Both the position numbers and the translations under genes were made by a program. Shown one piece after another: positions 7,632 through 19,110 of a stretch of DNA of 64,000 bases. The notes under the pieces were generated by a model. That model searched no databases. It worked only from the letters and a program-made list of their open reading frames with translations, and had not been told where the DNA came from. The stretch comes from Saccharothrix syringae. Its GTDB lineage: Bacteria > Actinomycetota > Actinomycetes > Mycobacteriales > Pseudonocardiaceae. Where the stretch lies: assembly GCF_009498035.1 (NCBI RefSeq), contig NZ_CP034550.1, positions 10,788,001-10,852,000 on the forward strand. The letters run 5' to 3'. How positions within the stretch are numbered: the first letter of the stretch is position 1; every line of letters starts with the position of its first letter.

Positions 7632-8989
7632 TACGTCATCGCCACGCCGGGGTCGGCCAGCAGCGCGCCGACGTCGGCGAGGAACCGCGAGCCCTGCTGG
7701 CCGTCGACCACGCGGTGGTCGAAGCTCAGCGCCAACTGGCACACCTTGCGCGGCACGACCTGGCCGCCCACCACCCACGGCATGTCGCGGATCGCGCCCA
7801 GGGCGAGGATGGCCACCTCGCCCGGGTTGATGATCGGCGTGCCGGTGTCGACGCCGAAGACGCCGACGTTGGTGATGGTGATCGTGCCGCCCACCATGTC
7901 GGCGGGCGGGGTCTTGCCGTCGCGGGCGGTCGTGGCCAGCTCGTCCAGGGCCACGGCCAGCTCGCGCAGCGACATCCGGTCGGCGTCGCGGACCTTGGGC
8001 ACCACCAGGCCGCGCGGGGTGGCGGCGGCGATGCCCAGGTGGACGTAGTCCTTGTAGACGATCTCCTGCGCCGCCTCGTCCCACGTCGCGTTGACGTCGG
8101 GGGTGCGGCGGGCGGCCAGGAGGACGGCCTTCGCGGCGAACGCCAGCGGCGTGAGCTTGACGTCGCGGAACTCCGGCGCGTTCTTCAGGCGCGCGCGCAG
8201 CTCCATCATCGGCGTCACGTCGACGGTCAGGAACTCCGTGACGTGCGGCGCGGTGAACGCGCTGTCCACCATCGCCTGGGCCGTCGCCCTGCGGACGCCC
8301 TTGATCGGCACCCGGCGCTCCCGCGCGCCCGCCGGGACCGCGGCCGGGGCGGCCGGGGCGGGCGTGACGGCCTGCTCCACGTCCTCCCGGGTGATCACGC
8401 CGCCCGGGCCCGAGCCCGCCAGCGCGTACAGGTCCACGCCCAGGTCCTTGGCCAGCTTGCGCACCGGGGGCTTGGCCAGCGGCACGTAACCGCCGCGCGG
8501 TGCGGCCACCGGAGCGGGCGCCGGGGTGGGTGCGGGTGCCGGGGGCGGGACGACCGGGGCCTGCGCCACCGGGGCGACCGGGGCCTGGCCGGCGGCCTTG
8601 CGCGGGCGGCGCTTGGCAGCGCCCGACTTGGGTCCGTAGCCGACCAGCGTGGCGATCCGGCCGTCGGCGGTCTCCTCGCCGATCTTGCCGTTCGACTCGG
8701 CGGAGGCGGGCGCGGGCGCGGCCGCCGGGGCGGCCGCGCCGGACGGGTCCAGGTCGATGGTGATGATCGGCGAGCCGACCTCGACCGTCTGGCCGACCTC
8801 GGCCAGCAGCTCGGTCACCACGCCGTCCCACGGGCACGGCAGCTCGACGGCCGCCTTGGCGGTCTCGATCTCGCAGATGACCTGGTTGACCTTGACCGCG
8901 TCACCCGGCCTGACGTGCCAGGTGAGGATCTCGGCCTCGGTCAGCCCCTCGGCCGTGTCGGGCAGGGGGAACTGCTTGAACTGCGGCAC
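7628..8989 (-). CDS. bkdC: Branched-chain 2-oxoacid dehydrogenase E2 (dihydrolipoyl acyltransferase)
   Basis: A 453-residue E2 subunit. Domains in order are a lipoyl domain with the lipoylated Lys in CEIETAKAAVEL (about residue 43), an Ala/Pro-rich linker, a peripheral subunit-binding domain (PVRKLAKDLGVDLYALAGSG, GGVITREDVEQA), and the acyltransferase core ending with SFDHRVVDGQQGSRF (catalytic His and Asp). It transfers the acyl group from E1 to CoA in leucine, isoleucine and valine breakdown, which in actinomycetes also supplies branched fatty-acid starters. GTG 8987-8989 is preceded by GGGGG. It is the last gene of the E1alpha-E1beta-E2 operon; no E3 gene is nearby. Confidence 0.93.
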   Translation of the reverse strand: MPQFKQFPLPDTAEGLTEAEILTWHVRPGDAVKVNQVICEIETAKAAVELPCPWDGVVTELLAEVGQTVEVGSPIITIDLDPSGAAAPAAAPAPASAESNGKIGEETADGRIATLVGYGPKSGAAKRRPRKAAGQAPVAPVAQAPVVPPPAPAPTPAPAPVAAPRGGYVPLAKPPVRKLAKDLGVDLYALAGSGPGGVITREDVEQAVTPAPAAPAAVPAGARERRVPIKGVRRATAQAMVDSAFTAPHVTEFLTVDVTPMMELRARLKNAPEFRDVKLTPLAFAAKAVLLAARRTPDVNATWDEAAQEIVYKDYVHLGIAAATPRGLVVPKVRDADRMSLRELAVALDELATTARDGKTPPADMVGGTITITNVGVFGVDTGTPIINPGEVAILALGAIRDMPWVVGGQVVPRKVCQLALSFDHRVVDGQQGSRFLADVGALLADPGVAMTY

Positions 8990-9000
8990 AGCTGTTCCCC

Positions 9001-10023
9001 CTACCAGGCCAGTGAGCGGTCGACGGCGTGGAGCACCCGGTCGAGGTCCGGGAGGAACTCCTCCTCCAGCTTCGACGGCGGGTAGGGGGTGTCGAACCCG
9101 GTCACCCGCAGCACGGGCGCCTGCAGCGAGTAGAAGCACTCCTGCTGCACCTTGGCCGCGATCTCCGAGGAGATGGACGACTCGCCGGGCGCCTCGGTCA
9201 CCACGACCAGCCGGCCGGTGCGGCGCACCGACTCGTACACCGGCGCCAGGTCCAGCGGGGACAGCGAGCGCAGGTCGACGACCTCCAGCGACCTGCCCTC
9301 CTCCTCGGCCGCCGCGGCGGCGTCGAGGGAGGTGCGCACCATCGGGCCGTAGGTCACCAGGGTGACGTCGGTGCCGGTGCGCAGCACCCGGGAGCCGAAC
9401 AGCGGTCCGGGCGCGGCGGTCGTGTCGACCTGGCCCTTCTCGTAGTAGCGGCGCTTGGGCTCGAAGAACAGCACCGGGTCGTCGCAGTCGATGGCCTGCT
9501 GGATCATCCAGTAGGCGTCGGCCGGGTTCGAGCACGCCACGACCTTGAGGCCGGCGGTGTGCGCGAAGTACGACTCGGGCGACTCGGAGTGGTGCTCGAC
9601 CGCGCCGATGCCGCCGCCGAACGGGATGCGGATCACCATGGGCAGCTTGATGCGGCCCTGGGTGCGGTAGTGCAGCTTGGCGACCTGGCTGACGATCTGG
9701 TCGAAGCCGGGGAAGACGAAGCCGTCGAACTGGATCTCGCACACCGGCCGGTAGCCGCGGATGGCGAGGCCCACGGCGGTGCCGATGATGCCGGACTCGG
9801 CCAGCGGGGTGTCCAGCACGCGCTGCTCGCCGAAGTCCTTCTGCAGGCCGTCGGTGATGCGGAAGACGCCGCCGAGCTTGCCGACGTCCTCGCCCATGAC
9901 GACGACCTTCGGGTCGGCCTCCATCGCCGCGCGCAGGCCGTTGTTCAGGGCCTTGGCGATGGTCAGCGTCTGCACCGCGGCGGGTGCGCCGGCCGCGGTG
10001 CGGTCCATGGTCGGAGCGGCCAT
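9001..10023 (-). CDS. bkdB: 2-oxoacid dehydrogenase E1 beta subunit
   Basis: A 340-residue transketolase-type beta subunit: VVVMGEDVGKLGGVFRITDG near the N-terminus, RVLDTPLAESGIIGTAVGLA, EIQFDGFVFPGFDQI, and a C-terminal transketolase domain (VTEAPGESSISSEIAAKVQQ). With E1 alpha it binds thiamine diphosphate and decarboxylates branched 2-oxoacids. GGAGG lies nine bases before its ATG. The start overlaps the E1 alpha stop by one base (TGATG), so translation of the two subunits is probably coupled, as expected for an alpha2beta2 enzyme. Confidence 0.94.
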   Translation of the reverse strand: MAAPTMDRTAAGAPAAVQTLTIAKALNNGLRAAMEADPKVVVMGEDVGKLGGVFRITDGLQKDFGEQRVLDTPLAESGIIGTAVGLAIRGYRPVCEIQFDGFVFPGFDQIVSQVAKLHYRTQGRIKLPMVIRIPFGGGIGAVEHHSESPESYFAHTAGLKVVACSNPADAYWMIQQAIDCDDPVLFFEPKRRYYEKGQVDTTAAPGPLFGSRVLRTGTDVTLVTYGPMVRTSLDAAAAAEEEGRSLEVVDLRSLSPLDLAPVYESVRRTGRLVVVTEAPGESSISSEIAAKVQQECFYSLQAPVLRVTGFDTPYPPSKLEEEFLPDLDRVLHAVDRSLAW

Positions 10024-11216
10024 CAGTGGTCACCTCCCGCGAACCCGGCGTGGTAGGCCAGGAACTCGTCGCGCTGCGCCTCCAGGACGGGGTTGCCCTC
10101 GGCGTAGACCTCGCTGAAGATGCGCCCGGCCGGTGGGTCGGGCAGGTTGACGCAGTAGTCGCGCAGCTCGACGGCCACGCGCTCGGCCTCCTCCTCGATC
10201 GAGTCGAAGAAGCCCTGGTCCGCCCACTGCTGCTTGACCAGGTGCACCTTGACCCGCTCGATCGGGTCCTTGAGCTTCCACAGCTCCAGCTCGTCGGACA
10301 GCCGGTAGCGCGACGGGTCGTCGGAGGTGGTGTGGGCGTCCATGCGGTAGGTGAACGCCTCGATCAGCACGGGGCCGTTGCCCTGGCGGCACTCCTCCAG
10401 CGCCCAGCGGGTGACCGCGAGGGTGGCCAGCACGTCGTTGCCGTCGACCCGGATGCCGGGGAAGCCGTAGCCGCGGGCCCGCTGGTAGAGCGGGAGGCGG
10501 GACTGGCGCTCGGTCGGCTCGGAGATGGCCCACTGGTTGTTCTGGCAGAAGAACACCAGCGGCGCGTCGTAGACCGCGGCCCACACGAAGCCCTCGTGCA
10601 CGTCGCCCTGGCTGGTGGCGCCGTCGCCGAAGTAGCAGATGGTGGCCTCGCCGTCGGCGTCGCCGACCGCGCCGTCGAACTTCTGGCCCATGGCGTAGCC
10701 GGCGGCGTTGAGGACCTGGTTGCCGATCACGATCGTGTAGGGGTGGAACCGGTGCTCGACCGGGTCCCACGTGCCGTGGTCGGTGCCCCGGAAGATGCCG
10801 AGCAGGTCGGTCGGCTTGATGCCCCGGCACCAGGCCACGCCGTGCTCGCGGTAGCTGGGGAACGCCATGTCGGTGGGGCGCAGGGCGCGGCCGGAGCCGA
10901 TCTGCGCGGCCTCCTGGCCCAGCAGCGGGACCCAGATGCCCAGCTGGCCCTTGCGCTGCAGCGCGTTGGCCTCGCGGTCGACGCGGCGCACCAGCACCAT
11001 GTCGCGGTACAGGCCGCGCAGCTCCTCGGCGGTGACGTCGATGTCGAAGTCGGGGTGCTGAACGCGCTCGCCCTCGGGGGTGAGCAGCTGCACCAGGTCG
11101 GCGCCGCCCTCGTCTGTCGCTCGCAAGCCGGCGATCACCTGTTCCGCGGTCGGTGCCGCACCGGTGGCCGGCGGGGCCCCCGGCCCGGGGTGCGTCCATT
11201 CTTCGGGGGACGACAT
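10023..11216 (-). CDS. bkdA: 2-oxoacid dehydrogenase E1 alpha subunit
   Basis: A 397-residue alpha subunit with the thiamine-diphosphate motif: YFGDGATSQGDVHEGF, with CQNNQWAIS about 30 residues later. Also visible are LLGQEAAQIGSGRAL and the phosphorylation-loop-like RMDAHTTSDDPSRYR. I chose ATG 11214-11216 (MSSPEEWTHPG) because an AAGG/GGAG purine stretch precedes it; upstream extensions are low quality. It opens the three-gene operon. Conserved HPDFDIDVTAEELRGLYRDM before the core matches branched-chain rather than pyruvate E1 alpha enzymes, though substrate choice is inference. Confidence 0.93.
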   Translation of the reverse strand: MSSPEEWTHPGPGAPPATGAAPTAEQVIAGLRATDEGGADLVQLLTPEGERVQHPDFDIDVTAEELRGLYRDMVLVRRVDREANALQRKGQLGIWVPLLGQEAAQIGSGRALRPTDMAFPSYREHGVAWCRGIKPTDLLGIFRGTDHGTWDPVEHRFHPYTIVIGNQVLNAAGYAMGQKFDGAVGDADGEATICYFGDGATSQGDVHEGFVWAAVYDAPLVFFCQNNQWAISEPTERQSRLPLYQRARGYGFPGIRVDGNDVLATLAVTRWALEECRQGNGPVLIEAFTYRMDAHTTSDDPSRYRLSDELELWKLKDPIERVKVHLVKQQWADQGFFDSIEEEAERVAVELRDYCVNLPDPPAGRIFSEVYAEGNPVLEAQRDEFLAYHAGFAGGDH

Positions 11217-11649
11217 GCGCCTTGTCTCCTCGTCTACGAGGCCGCCCGGTCGCTTGTGGCGAGCCTGCGCGGCGGCACCGCCGGTTGTCGTCGGCCCCTG
11301 GGTGCAGGGGACTGGGCAGCCGTCGGCACTGACGGTTCTCTCATCCACATCCTGACATGGCGTCACCCGGGATGGTGAGCCCCGTCCCACTTCGTTACCC
11401 GCCGCGCAGGCTCCTGACGTGCGGTGATCGTTGGAAGACCAATCTTCGGCCCTCCTAGGAGAGCGTCCGGGGAGCGGACGGCACTGTCCTGGTTACCGTT
11501 CGTTAACTACACTGGGTTCTCCGGCCGACACGCGTCGTGGGGCCCAACCACCCACGTCGCGACCACCCGGACCGGTGGACTACCGACCATCGGGGCCACT
11601 GCCCGTTTCCACCAACCGAAACGGCGGGCGGACGTGACAGGATCGGGCG
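11217..11649. promoter_or_regulatory. Divergent control region of the bkd operon and M20 peptidase
   Basis: A 433-bp gene-free stretch between divergent genes. It holds GAAGA-CCAA-TCTTC (11434-11447), a small inverted repeat that could bind an Lrp/AsnC-type regulator as is usual for bkd genes; none is encoded nearby. CAGGAT at 11638-11643, six bases before the GTG of the peptidase, may be a leaderless -10 element. Confidence 0.35.
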
Positions 11650-13062
11650 GTGGACCGTTCAGTGCTGACCCGTACCGTTCGCGGACTCTGGGACGACGAC
11701 ATCCTCCCGAGCCTGTCCGACCTCGTCGCGGTGCCCGCGATCTCCCCCGTCTTCGACCCCGCGTGGGCCGAAAACGGCCACCTGGCCGCCGCGGTCGAGC
11801 ACGTGCGCGCCTGGTTGGCCGACCGCGACCTGCCCGGCGCGACCGTCGAGGTGGTGCGGCTGGCCGGGCGCACCCCCGTGCTGCTGGTCGACGTGCCCGG
11901 CACGGCCGACCTCGACGACACCGTGCTGCTCTACGGGCACCTGGACAAGCAGCCCCCGGTGGGCGGCTGGGGCGAGGGCCTGGGGCCGTGGACGCCGGTG
12001 GTGCGCGAGGGCCGCCTCTACGGGCGCGGCGCCGCCGACGACGGCTACGCCGGGTACGCCGCCGTCGCCGCGATCGAGGGCGTGCGGCGGGCCGGTGGCG
12101 CGCACGCGCGGTGCGTGGTGCTGCTGGAGACCGGCGAGGAGTCCGGCAGCCCGGACCTGCCCGCCTACCTGGAGCACCTGCGGCCCCGGCTGGGCGAGGT
12201 GTCGCTGGTGGTGTGCCTGGACTCGGGCGGCAACGACTACGACCGCATGTGGCTGACCACGTCGCTGCGCGGGTTGCTGCAGCTCACCGTGACCGTGCGG
12301 GTGCTGGAGAACGGCCTGCACTCGGGCATGGCCAGCGGCATCGTGCCGTCGTCGTTCCGGGTGGCCCGGCAGCTGCTGGACCGGCTGGAGGACCCCGCCA
12401 CCGGCGAGGTGCTGGTGCGCGAGATGCACGTGGAGGTCCCGGAGCACCGGGTGGCCGAGGTGCGCGACGCCGTGGCCGCGGCGCCCGGGTCGCTGGTCGG
12501 GCCGGTGCCGTGGGCCGGCGGGACGCGCCCGGTGACCGACGACGAGGTGGAGCTCGCGCTGAACGCCGGGTGGCGGCCGACGCTGTCGGTGACCGGCGCG
12601 GCCGGCCTGCCCCGGCCCGAGGAGGCGGGCAACGTGCTGCGCCCGTTCACCACGCTGGTGCTGAGCTTCCGCCTGCCGCCCACGGCCGACTCCGCCGCCG
12701 CGCTGGCCGCGGTCGAGCGGGCGCTGACCACCGACGTGCCGTACGGGGCGACGGTGGAGCTGTCGCGCGTGGAGCACGCGGGCGGCTGGGACGCGCCGGC
12801 CCTGGCGCCGTGGCTGCGGGAGACGCTGGACCTGGTGGGCAAGGAGGTGTTCGGCGCGCCCTGGCGGACCGTGTCGCTGGGCGGGTCGATCCCGTTCATG
12901 GGGCTGCTGCACGCGGCCTACCCGCGGGCGCAGTTCCTGGTCACCGGCGCGGTGGGGCCGGACTCGAACTGCCACGTGCCCGACGAGTGGCTGCACCTGG
13001 CGCACGCGGCGCGGGTCACCGAGGCCGTGTCGGTGGTGCTGGACGCGCACGCGCGGCGTTAG
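11650..13062 (+). CDS. M20 family metallopeptidase (dipeptidase-like)
   Basis: A 470-residue zinc peptidase of the ArgE/DapE/CPG2 superfamily. Metal and catalytic motifs in order: LLYGHLDKQPP (His and Asp), GRGAADDGYAGYAA (bridging Asp), LLETGEESGSPDL (catalytic and metal Glu), CLDSGGNDY (metal Asp) and C-terminal SNCHVPDEWLHL (metal His). The inserted dimerisation/lid domain spans roughly residues 215-360. It should cleave dipeptides or N-acyl amino acids in the cytosol. The GTG start lacks a good ribosome site and may be leaderless. A strong hairpin (13071-13100) follows. Confidence 0.9.
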   Translation: MDRSVLTRTVRGLWDDDILPSLSDLVAVPAISPVFDPAWAENGHLAAAVEHVRAWLADRDLPGATVEVVRLAGRTPVLLVDVPGTADLDDTVLLYGHLDKQPPVGGWGEGLGPWTPVVREGRLYGRGAADDGYAGYAAVAAIEGVRRAGGAHARCVVLLETGEESGSPDLPAYLEHLRPRLGEVSLVVCLDSGGNDYDRMWLTTSLRGLLQLTVTVRVLENGLHSGMASGIVPSSFRVARQLLDRLEDPATGEVLVREMHVEVPEHRVAEVRDAVAAAPGSLVGPVPWAGGTRPVTDDEVELALNAGWRPTLSVTGAAGLPRPEEAGNVLRPFTTLVLSFRLPPTADSAAALAAVERALTTDVPYGATVELSRVEHAGGWDAPALAPWLRETLDLVGKEVFGAPWRTVSLGGSIPFMGLLHAAYPRAQFLVTGAVGPDSNCHVPDEWLHLAHAARVTEAVSVVLDAHARR

Positions 13063-13070
13063 GGGGTTGG

Positions 13071-13100
13071 GGTCCCCGCGGCGGGTTCGCCGCGGGGACC
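13071..13100 (+). terminator. Terminator hairpin after the M20 peptidase
   Basis: GGTCCCCGCGGCG (13071-13083) pairs perfectly with CGCCGCGGGGACC (13088-13100) over a GGTT loop, 9 bp past the stop codon. There is no U-tract, as is common for terminators in GC-rich actinobacteria. Confidence 0.65.
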
Positions 13101-13733
13101 GTCCCACCTCCGGGTGAGGTCGGCGAGGAGGACGAGGCCGGCCGCGGGGTTGGTGCCGCAGTAGCGGCGGGCCCTGGTCGGCTCGGCGCACGCCGGGGTC
13201 GGCACTCCGCACGCCCCCCACGATTTCGACCAGTGGCAACGCCGGGCCCACCCCCGGCGACGGGGAGAGCAGTCGACCCGCGCGACCAGCGGTGATCGGG
13301 CCTCGGCGGGCAGCCCGAAGGCACCGGACACCTGCCGGGCCGGCGAACCGAACATGATCACCGGGAAGAGCGCCGGCACCGACACGATCGTGGGATGTGT
13401 CGTCGACCACGGGCGCGACCCGGCCAACTCGCCGCGGAACGCCTGCGCGGCGGGCGGCGGGCGGCGGGCGGCGGGCGGCGGGCGGCGGAGAAGATCGTCG
13501 CCTCGGCTTCGTACGCGACGTTGACCGGGTCCTGCCGGGAGACGTCGCCGGTGCCCGCCGGACCTCCGGGTGCCGGAGCGCGCCGTTCAGGGCACGCCGC
13601 AGCACGGCGGAACGGCTCGTCCCGCCCCGGCGCGCGGGTTGTCAGGTTGCCGACACGGAGAGTGACGACGACACCTCCCGCGACACCTTCCCCAACTGCG
13701 ACCTAACCCGCGGGTAACCGGTTTACTGAACCG
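13101..13733. other. Long gene-free stretch, possible decayed gene
   Basis: About 630 bp without a convincing gene. On the minus strand, short coding-like pieces appear in different frames: DPVNVAYEAEATIFS around 13495-13540, and RRYCGTNPAAGLVLLADLTRRW around 13105-13170. They look like the two ends of a degraded protein but cannot be joined in one frame. A (GGCGGGC)n tract sits in the middle at 13448-13488. Confidence 0.3.
13448..13488. repeat. 7-bp tandem repeat (CGGCGGG)n
   Basis: Almost six perfect copies of CGGCGGG in a row (41 bp). Runs of two and three G in this spacing could form a G-quadruplex, and slippage should make the copy number unstable. It lies inside the non-coding or decayed stretch upstream of the glucosidase-like gene. 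Confidence 0.85.
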
Positions 13734-16424
<2,691 letters not shown>

Positions 16425-16589
16425 ATTGTGTGACGTAACCCAAACGGCCGAATGATTTACGGCTCTGCGTCACGTGTGACAGAGGAATGCCGGAAACCGA
16501 AGGTCTGTAACACGGGCGTGCTGTCCTGGGTGTCACCCAAGTGGCAGTATGCCGAACACTCGACCGACACAGTTACGAGGAGTGACGCC

Positions 16590-17408
16590 GTGGCCCGTCG
16601 TACCAGGCACGCTGCGCTCGCCCTGTTCCCCGTGCTCGCCCTGGCGGCCACGATGACGGCGTGCGCGACCAAGGTCAACACCGGCTCGACCGACACCGGG
16701 TCGGGCATCACCCTGGTCCAGAGCGGGAAGCTGGTCACCTGCACCCACCTGTCCTACAAGCCCTTCCAGTACTCGGAGGGCGACAAGACCGTCGGCTTCG
16801 ACGTCGACCTGGTCGACCTGGTGGCCAAGGAGCTGGGCGTCACGCAGGAGATCTTCGACACGCCGTTCGAGACGATCACCTCCGGCGAGGCGTTCAACAC
16901 CAACAAGTGCGACCTCGCCGCCGCCGGCATGACCATCAACGACAAGCGCAAGGAGGCGATCGACTTCTCCGACCCGTACTTCGACGCCTCGCAGGCGCTG
17001 CTGGTCAAGGGCGACTCGGGCATCAAGGGCCTGGAGGACCTCAACGGCAAGAAGATCGGCGTGCAGCTGGAGACCACCGGCGAGCAGTACGCCAACGAGA
17101 ACGCCGCCAAGTTCGGCTACACGGTCGTGCAGTTCGAGGACCTGCCGCTGATGGAGACCGCCGTGCGCACCGGCGCGGTCGACGCGGCCATCAACGACAA
17201 CGGCGTGCTCTACGACTACGTCAAGGAGTTCCCCGACACCGCCGTGACGAAGGAGTTCGACACCGGCGAGCAGTACGGCATCGGTCTGAAGAAGGGCAAC
17301 TCCGCGCTCCAGACCAAGGTCAACGACGTGCTGAAGAAGGCCAAGGACAACGGCGAGTACGACAAGATCTACGAGAAGTGGTTCGGCAAGAAGCCGGAGT
17401 CGAAGTAA
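16590..17408 (+). CDS. Amino acid ABC transporter substrate-binding lipoprotein
   Basis: A 272-residue solute-binding protein of family 3 (polar amino acids). The lipobox LALAATMTAC puts the lipidated Cys near residue 25. Binding-fold motifs follow: GKLVTCTHLSYKPFQYSEGDKTVGFDVDLVDLVAKELG, AAAGMTINDKRKEAIDFSDPYFDASQALLVK, GKKIGVQLETTGEQYANEN. I chose GTG 16590 because GAGGAG lies nine bases upstream; a longer reading adds a non-signal-like leader. It is first in an operon with a permease and an ATPase. The ligand is probably a polar amino acid such as glutamate, glutamine or cystine, but this is not resolvable here. Confidence 0.9.
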   Translation: MARRTRHAALALFPVLALAATMTACATKVNTGSTDTGSGITLVQSGKLVTCTHLSYKPFQYSEGDKTVGFDVDLVDLVAKELGVTQEIFDTPFETITSGEAFNTNKCDLAAAGMTINDKRKEAIDFSDPYFDASQALLVKGDSGIKGLEDLNGKKIGVQLETTGEQYANENAAKFGYTVVQFEDLPLMETAVRTGAVDAAINDNGVLYDYVKEFPDTAVTKEFDTGEQYGIGLKKGNSALQTKVNDVLKKAKDNGEYDKIYEKWFGKKPESK

Positions 17409-17421
17409 CGGCTCGAACGGC

Positions 17422-17450
17422 GGGGTCGGTGCTCACGAAGCACCGGCCCC
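17422..17450 (+). other. Intercistronic hairpin after the binding-protein gene
   Basis: GGGGTCGGTGCT (17422-17433) pairs with AGCACCGGCCCC (17439-17450) with one G-U pair. Such hairpins after binding-protein genes often protect the mRNA 3' end and allow more binding protein than permease to be made. Confidence 0.6.
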
Positions 17451-17486
17451 GCGCCTTGTCCACCCCACCCACGAGGTAAAAACCCC

Positions 17487-18299
17487 ATGGCACTCTCCAA
17501 GCGGCAGCGCGCCAAGGCGTTCCGCGGCGCGCAATACGCGCTGCTGGTCGTCATCCTGCTCGCGCTGGCCTTCCTCGCCGACTGGGGCGAGATCCGGCGC
17601 GCCTTCTTCAACCTCGACATCGCCGCCTCGATGTTCCCCGGCGTCATCACCACCGCGCTGTGGAACACCATCTCCTACACCGCCCTGGGTTTCGTCTTCG
17701 GCCTGGCCCTCGGCCTGGTGCTGGCGCTGATGAAGCTGTCGTCCGTCGCGCCGTACCGGTGGATCGCCACCGTCTACATCGAGTTCTTCCGCGGCGTGCC
17801 CGCCCTGCTGGTGTTCATCGCGCTGAGCTTCGGCGTGCCGCTGGCGTTCGGGCTCCAGTTCGACATCTACTCCACGGTGATGCTGGCGCTGGGCATCGTC
17901 GGCGCCGCGTACATGGCCGAGACGATCCGCGCGGGCATCCAGGCCGTGCCGAAGGGCCAGCTGGAGGCCGCCCGGTCGCTGGGCATGTCGCAGGGCCGCA
18001 CCCTGCGCACGGTGGTCATCCCCCAGGCGTTCCGGATCATCCTGCCGCCGCTGACCAACGAGCTGATCCTGCTCACCAAGGACTCCTCGCTGATCTACAT
18101 CATCGGCCTGGCCCGCGACCAGTACGAGCTGACCAAGTTCGGCCGCGAGACGCTGAGCCGGTCGCCGTCGCTGACCCCGATCCTGGTGGTCGGCCTGTGC
18201 TACCTGCTGATCACGCTGCCGCTGGGCTACCTGTCCCGCTACCTGGAGCGCCGCACCGGCGGCAAGAAGGTCCGCACGCCGGACTCGACGGAGGTGTGA
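17487..18299 (+). CDS. Amino acid ABC transporter permease
   Basis: A 270-residue HisM/GlnP-type permease with about five membrane helices (first near residues 15-35). The conserved EAA loop is [33 protein letters not shown], which docks with the ATPase. [21 protein letters not shown] begins the transport core. GAGGTAAAAACCCC precedes the ATG. The next gene, the ATPase, starts 2 bp after its stop. Only one permease is present, so the transporter should use a homodimer of this protein. Confidence 0.92.
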   Translation: MALSKRQRAKAFRGAQYALLVVILLALAFLADWGEIRRAFFNLDIAASMFPGVITTALWNTISYTALGFVFGLALGLVLALMKLSSVAPYRWIATVYIEFFRGVPALLVFIALSFGVPLAFGLQFDIYSTVMLALGIVGAAYMAETIRAGIQAVPKGQLEAARSLGMSQGRTLRTVVIPQAFRIILPPLTNELILLTKDSSLIYIIGLARDQYELTKFGRETLSRSPSLTPILVVGLCYLLITLPLGYLSRYLERRTGGKKVRTPDSTEV

Positions 18300-18301
18300 G
18301 C

Positions 18302-19066
18302 GTGAGCGACGTGGTGGTGGAGATCACCGGCCTGAAGAAGTCGTTCGGCTCGCTGGAGGTGCTCAAGGGCATCGACGTGCGGGTCGAGCGCGGCGACGTG
18401 GTGTGCGTCATCGGGCCGTCCGGCTCGGGCAAGTCCACGCTGCTGCGCTGCGTGAACCTGCTGGAGGAGCCCACCGCGGGCAGGATCGTCGTCGACGGCA
18501 CCGAGCTGACCGACCCGGACGTCGACATCGACGCCGCCCGCACCCGCATCGGCATGGTGTTCCAGGGCTTCAACCTGTTCTCGCACCTCAACGTGCTGAA
18601 CAACCTCACTGTGGCGCAGCGCAAGGTGCTCAAGCGCGACGCCGCGCAGGCCGAGGAGATCGCCCGGCGCAACCTGGCGCGCGTCGGCCTGTCCGAGAAG
18701 ATCGACGCCATGCCCGCGCAGCTCTCCGGCGGGCAGCAGCAGCGGGTCGCGATCGCGCGGGCGCTGTCGATGGACCCGGACGTGATGCTGTTCGACGAGC
18801 CGACCTCGGCGCTGGACCCCGAGCTGGTCGGCGACGTGCTCGGCGTGATGCGGCAGCTCGCCGACGAGGGCATGACCATGCTCGTGGTGACCCACGAGAT
18901 GCAGTTCGCCCGCGAGGTGGCCGACCGGGTGCTGTTCATGGACGGCGGGCACGTCGTCGAGGAAGGGCCCGCCGAACAGGTCATCGGCGCACCGCGGCAC
19001 GAGCGGACCAGGTCGTTCCTGTCCCGCGTGCTCGACCCGACCCACCAGGGGCCGGCCGCGCCCTGA
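18302..19066 (+). CDS. Amino acid ABC transporter ATP-binding protein
   Basis: A 254-residue GlnQ/HisP-type ATPase: Walker [11 protein letters not shown]-loop [18 protein letters not shown], signature LSGGQQQR, Walker B VMLFDEP, H-loop VVTHEM. GTG 18302 lies two bases after the permease stop and is preceded by GGAGG inside the end of that gene, so the two are translationally linked. It energises import with the upstream permease and lipoprotein. Confidence 0.95.
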   Translation: MSDVVVEITGLKKSFGSLEVLKGIDVRVERGDVVCVIGPSGSGKSTLLRCVNLLEEPTAGRIVVDGTELTDPDVDIDAARTRIGMVFQGFNLFSHLNVLNNLTVAQRKVLKRDAAQAEEIARRNLARVGLSEKIDAMPAQLSGGQQQRVAIARALSMDPDVMLFDEPTSALDPELVGDVLGVMRQLADEGMTMLVVTHEMQFAREVADRVLFMDGGHVVEEGPAEQVIGAPRHERTRSFLSRVLDPTHQGPAAP

Positions 19067-19110
19067 CCCCGGCCTTGCGCGGGTCGCCCGGTTCGCGCAT
19101 TGTCGATCAC

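Noticed and set aside
6147..8837. 896-codon minus-strand frame across the pentapeptide gene and part of the E2 gene
   Set aside because: Its translation is Arg/Gly/Pro-rich noise. The real genes in this stretch have clear domains in other frames.
7628..10033. Apparent 801-residue single protein covering E1 beta and E2
   Set aside because: Only the last 453 codons are E2. The earlier part is the E1 beta gene read in a wrong frame, and E2 has its own GTG with a ribosome site.
13059..13427. 122-residue minus-strand frame after the M20 peptidase
   Set aside because: It runs through the terminator hairpin and has no start context. Some pieces look coding, so the region is kept only as a possible decayed gene.
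16425..16589. GlnR or CRP-type site upstream of the amino acid transporter
   Set aside because: TCAC-GT-GTGA and GTGACGTAACC words are present, but they do not match either consensus well enough to claim.
18403..19110. N-terminal extension of the repeat protein over the ABC ATPase
   Set aside because: It is an out-of-frame reading of the ATPase. ATG 19111 starts the real protein.
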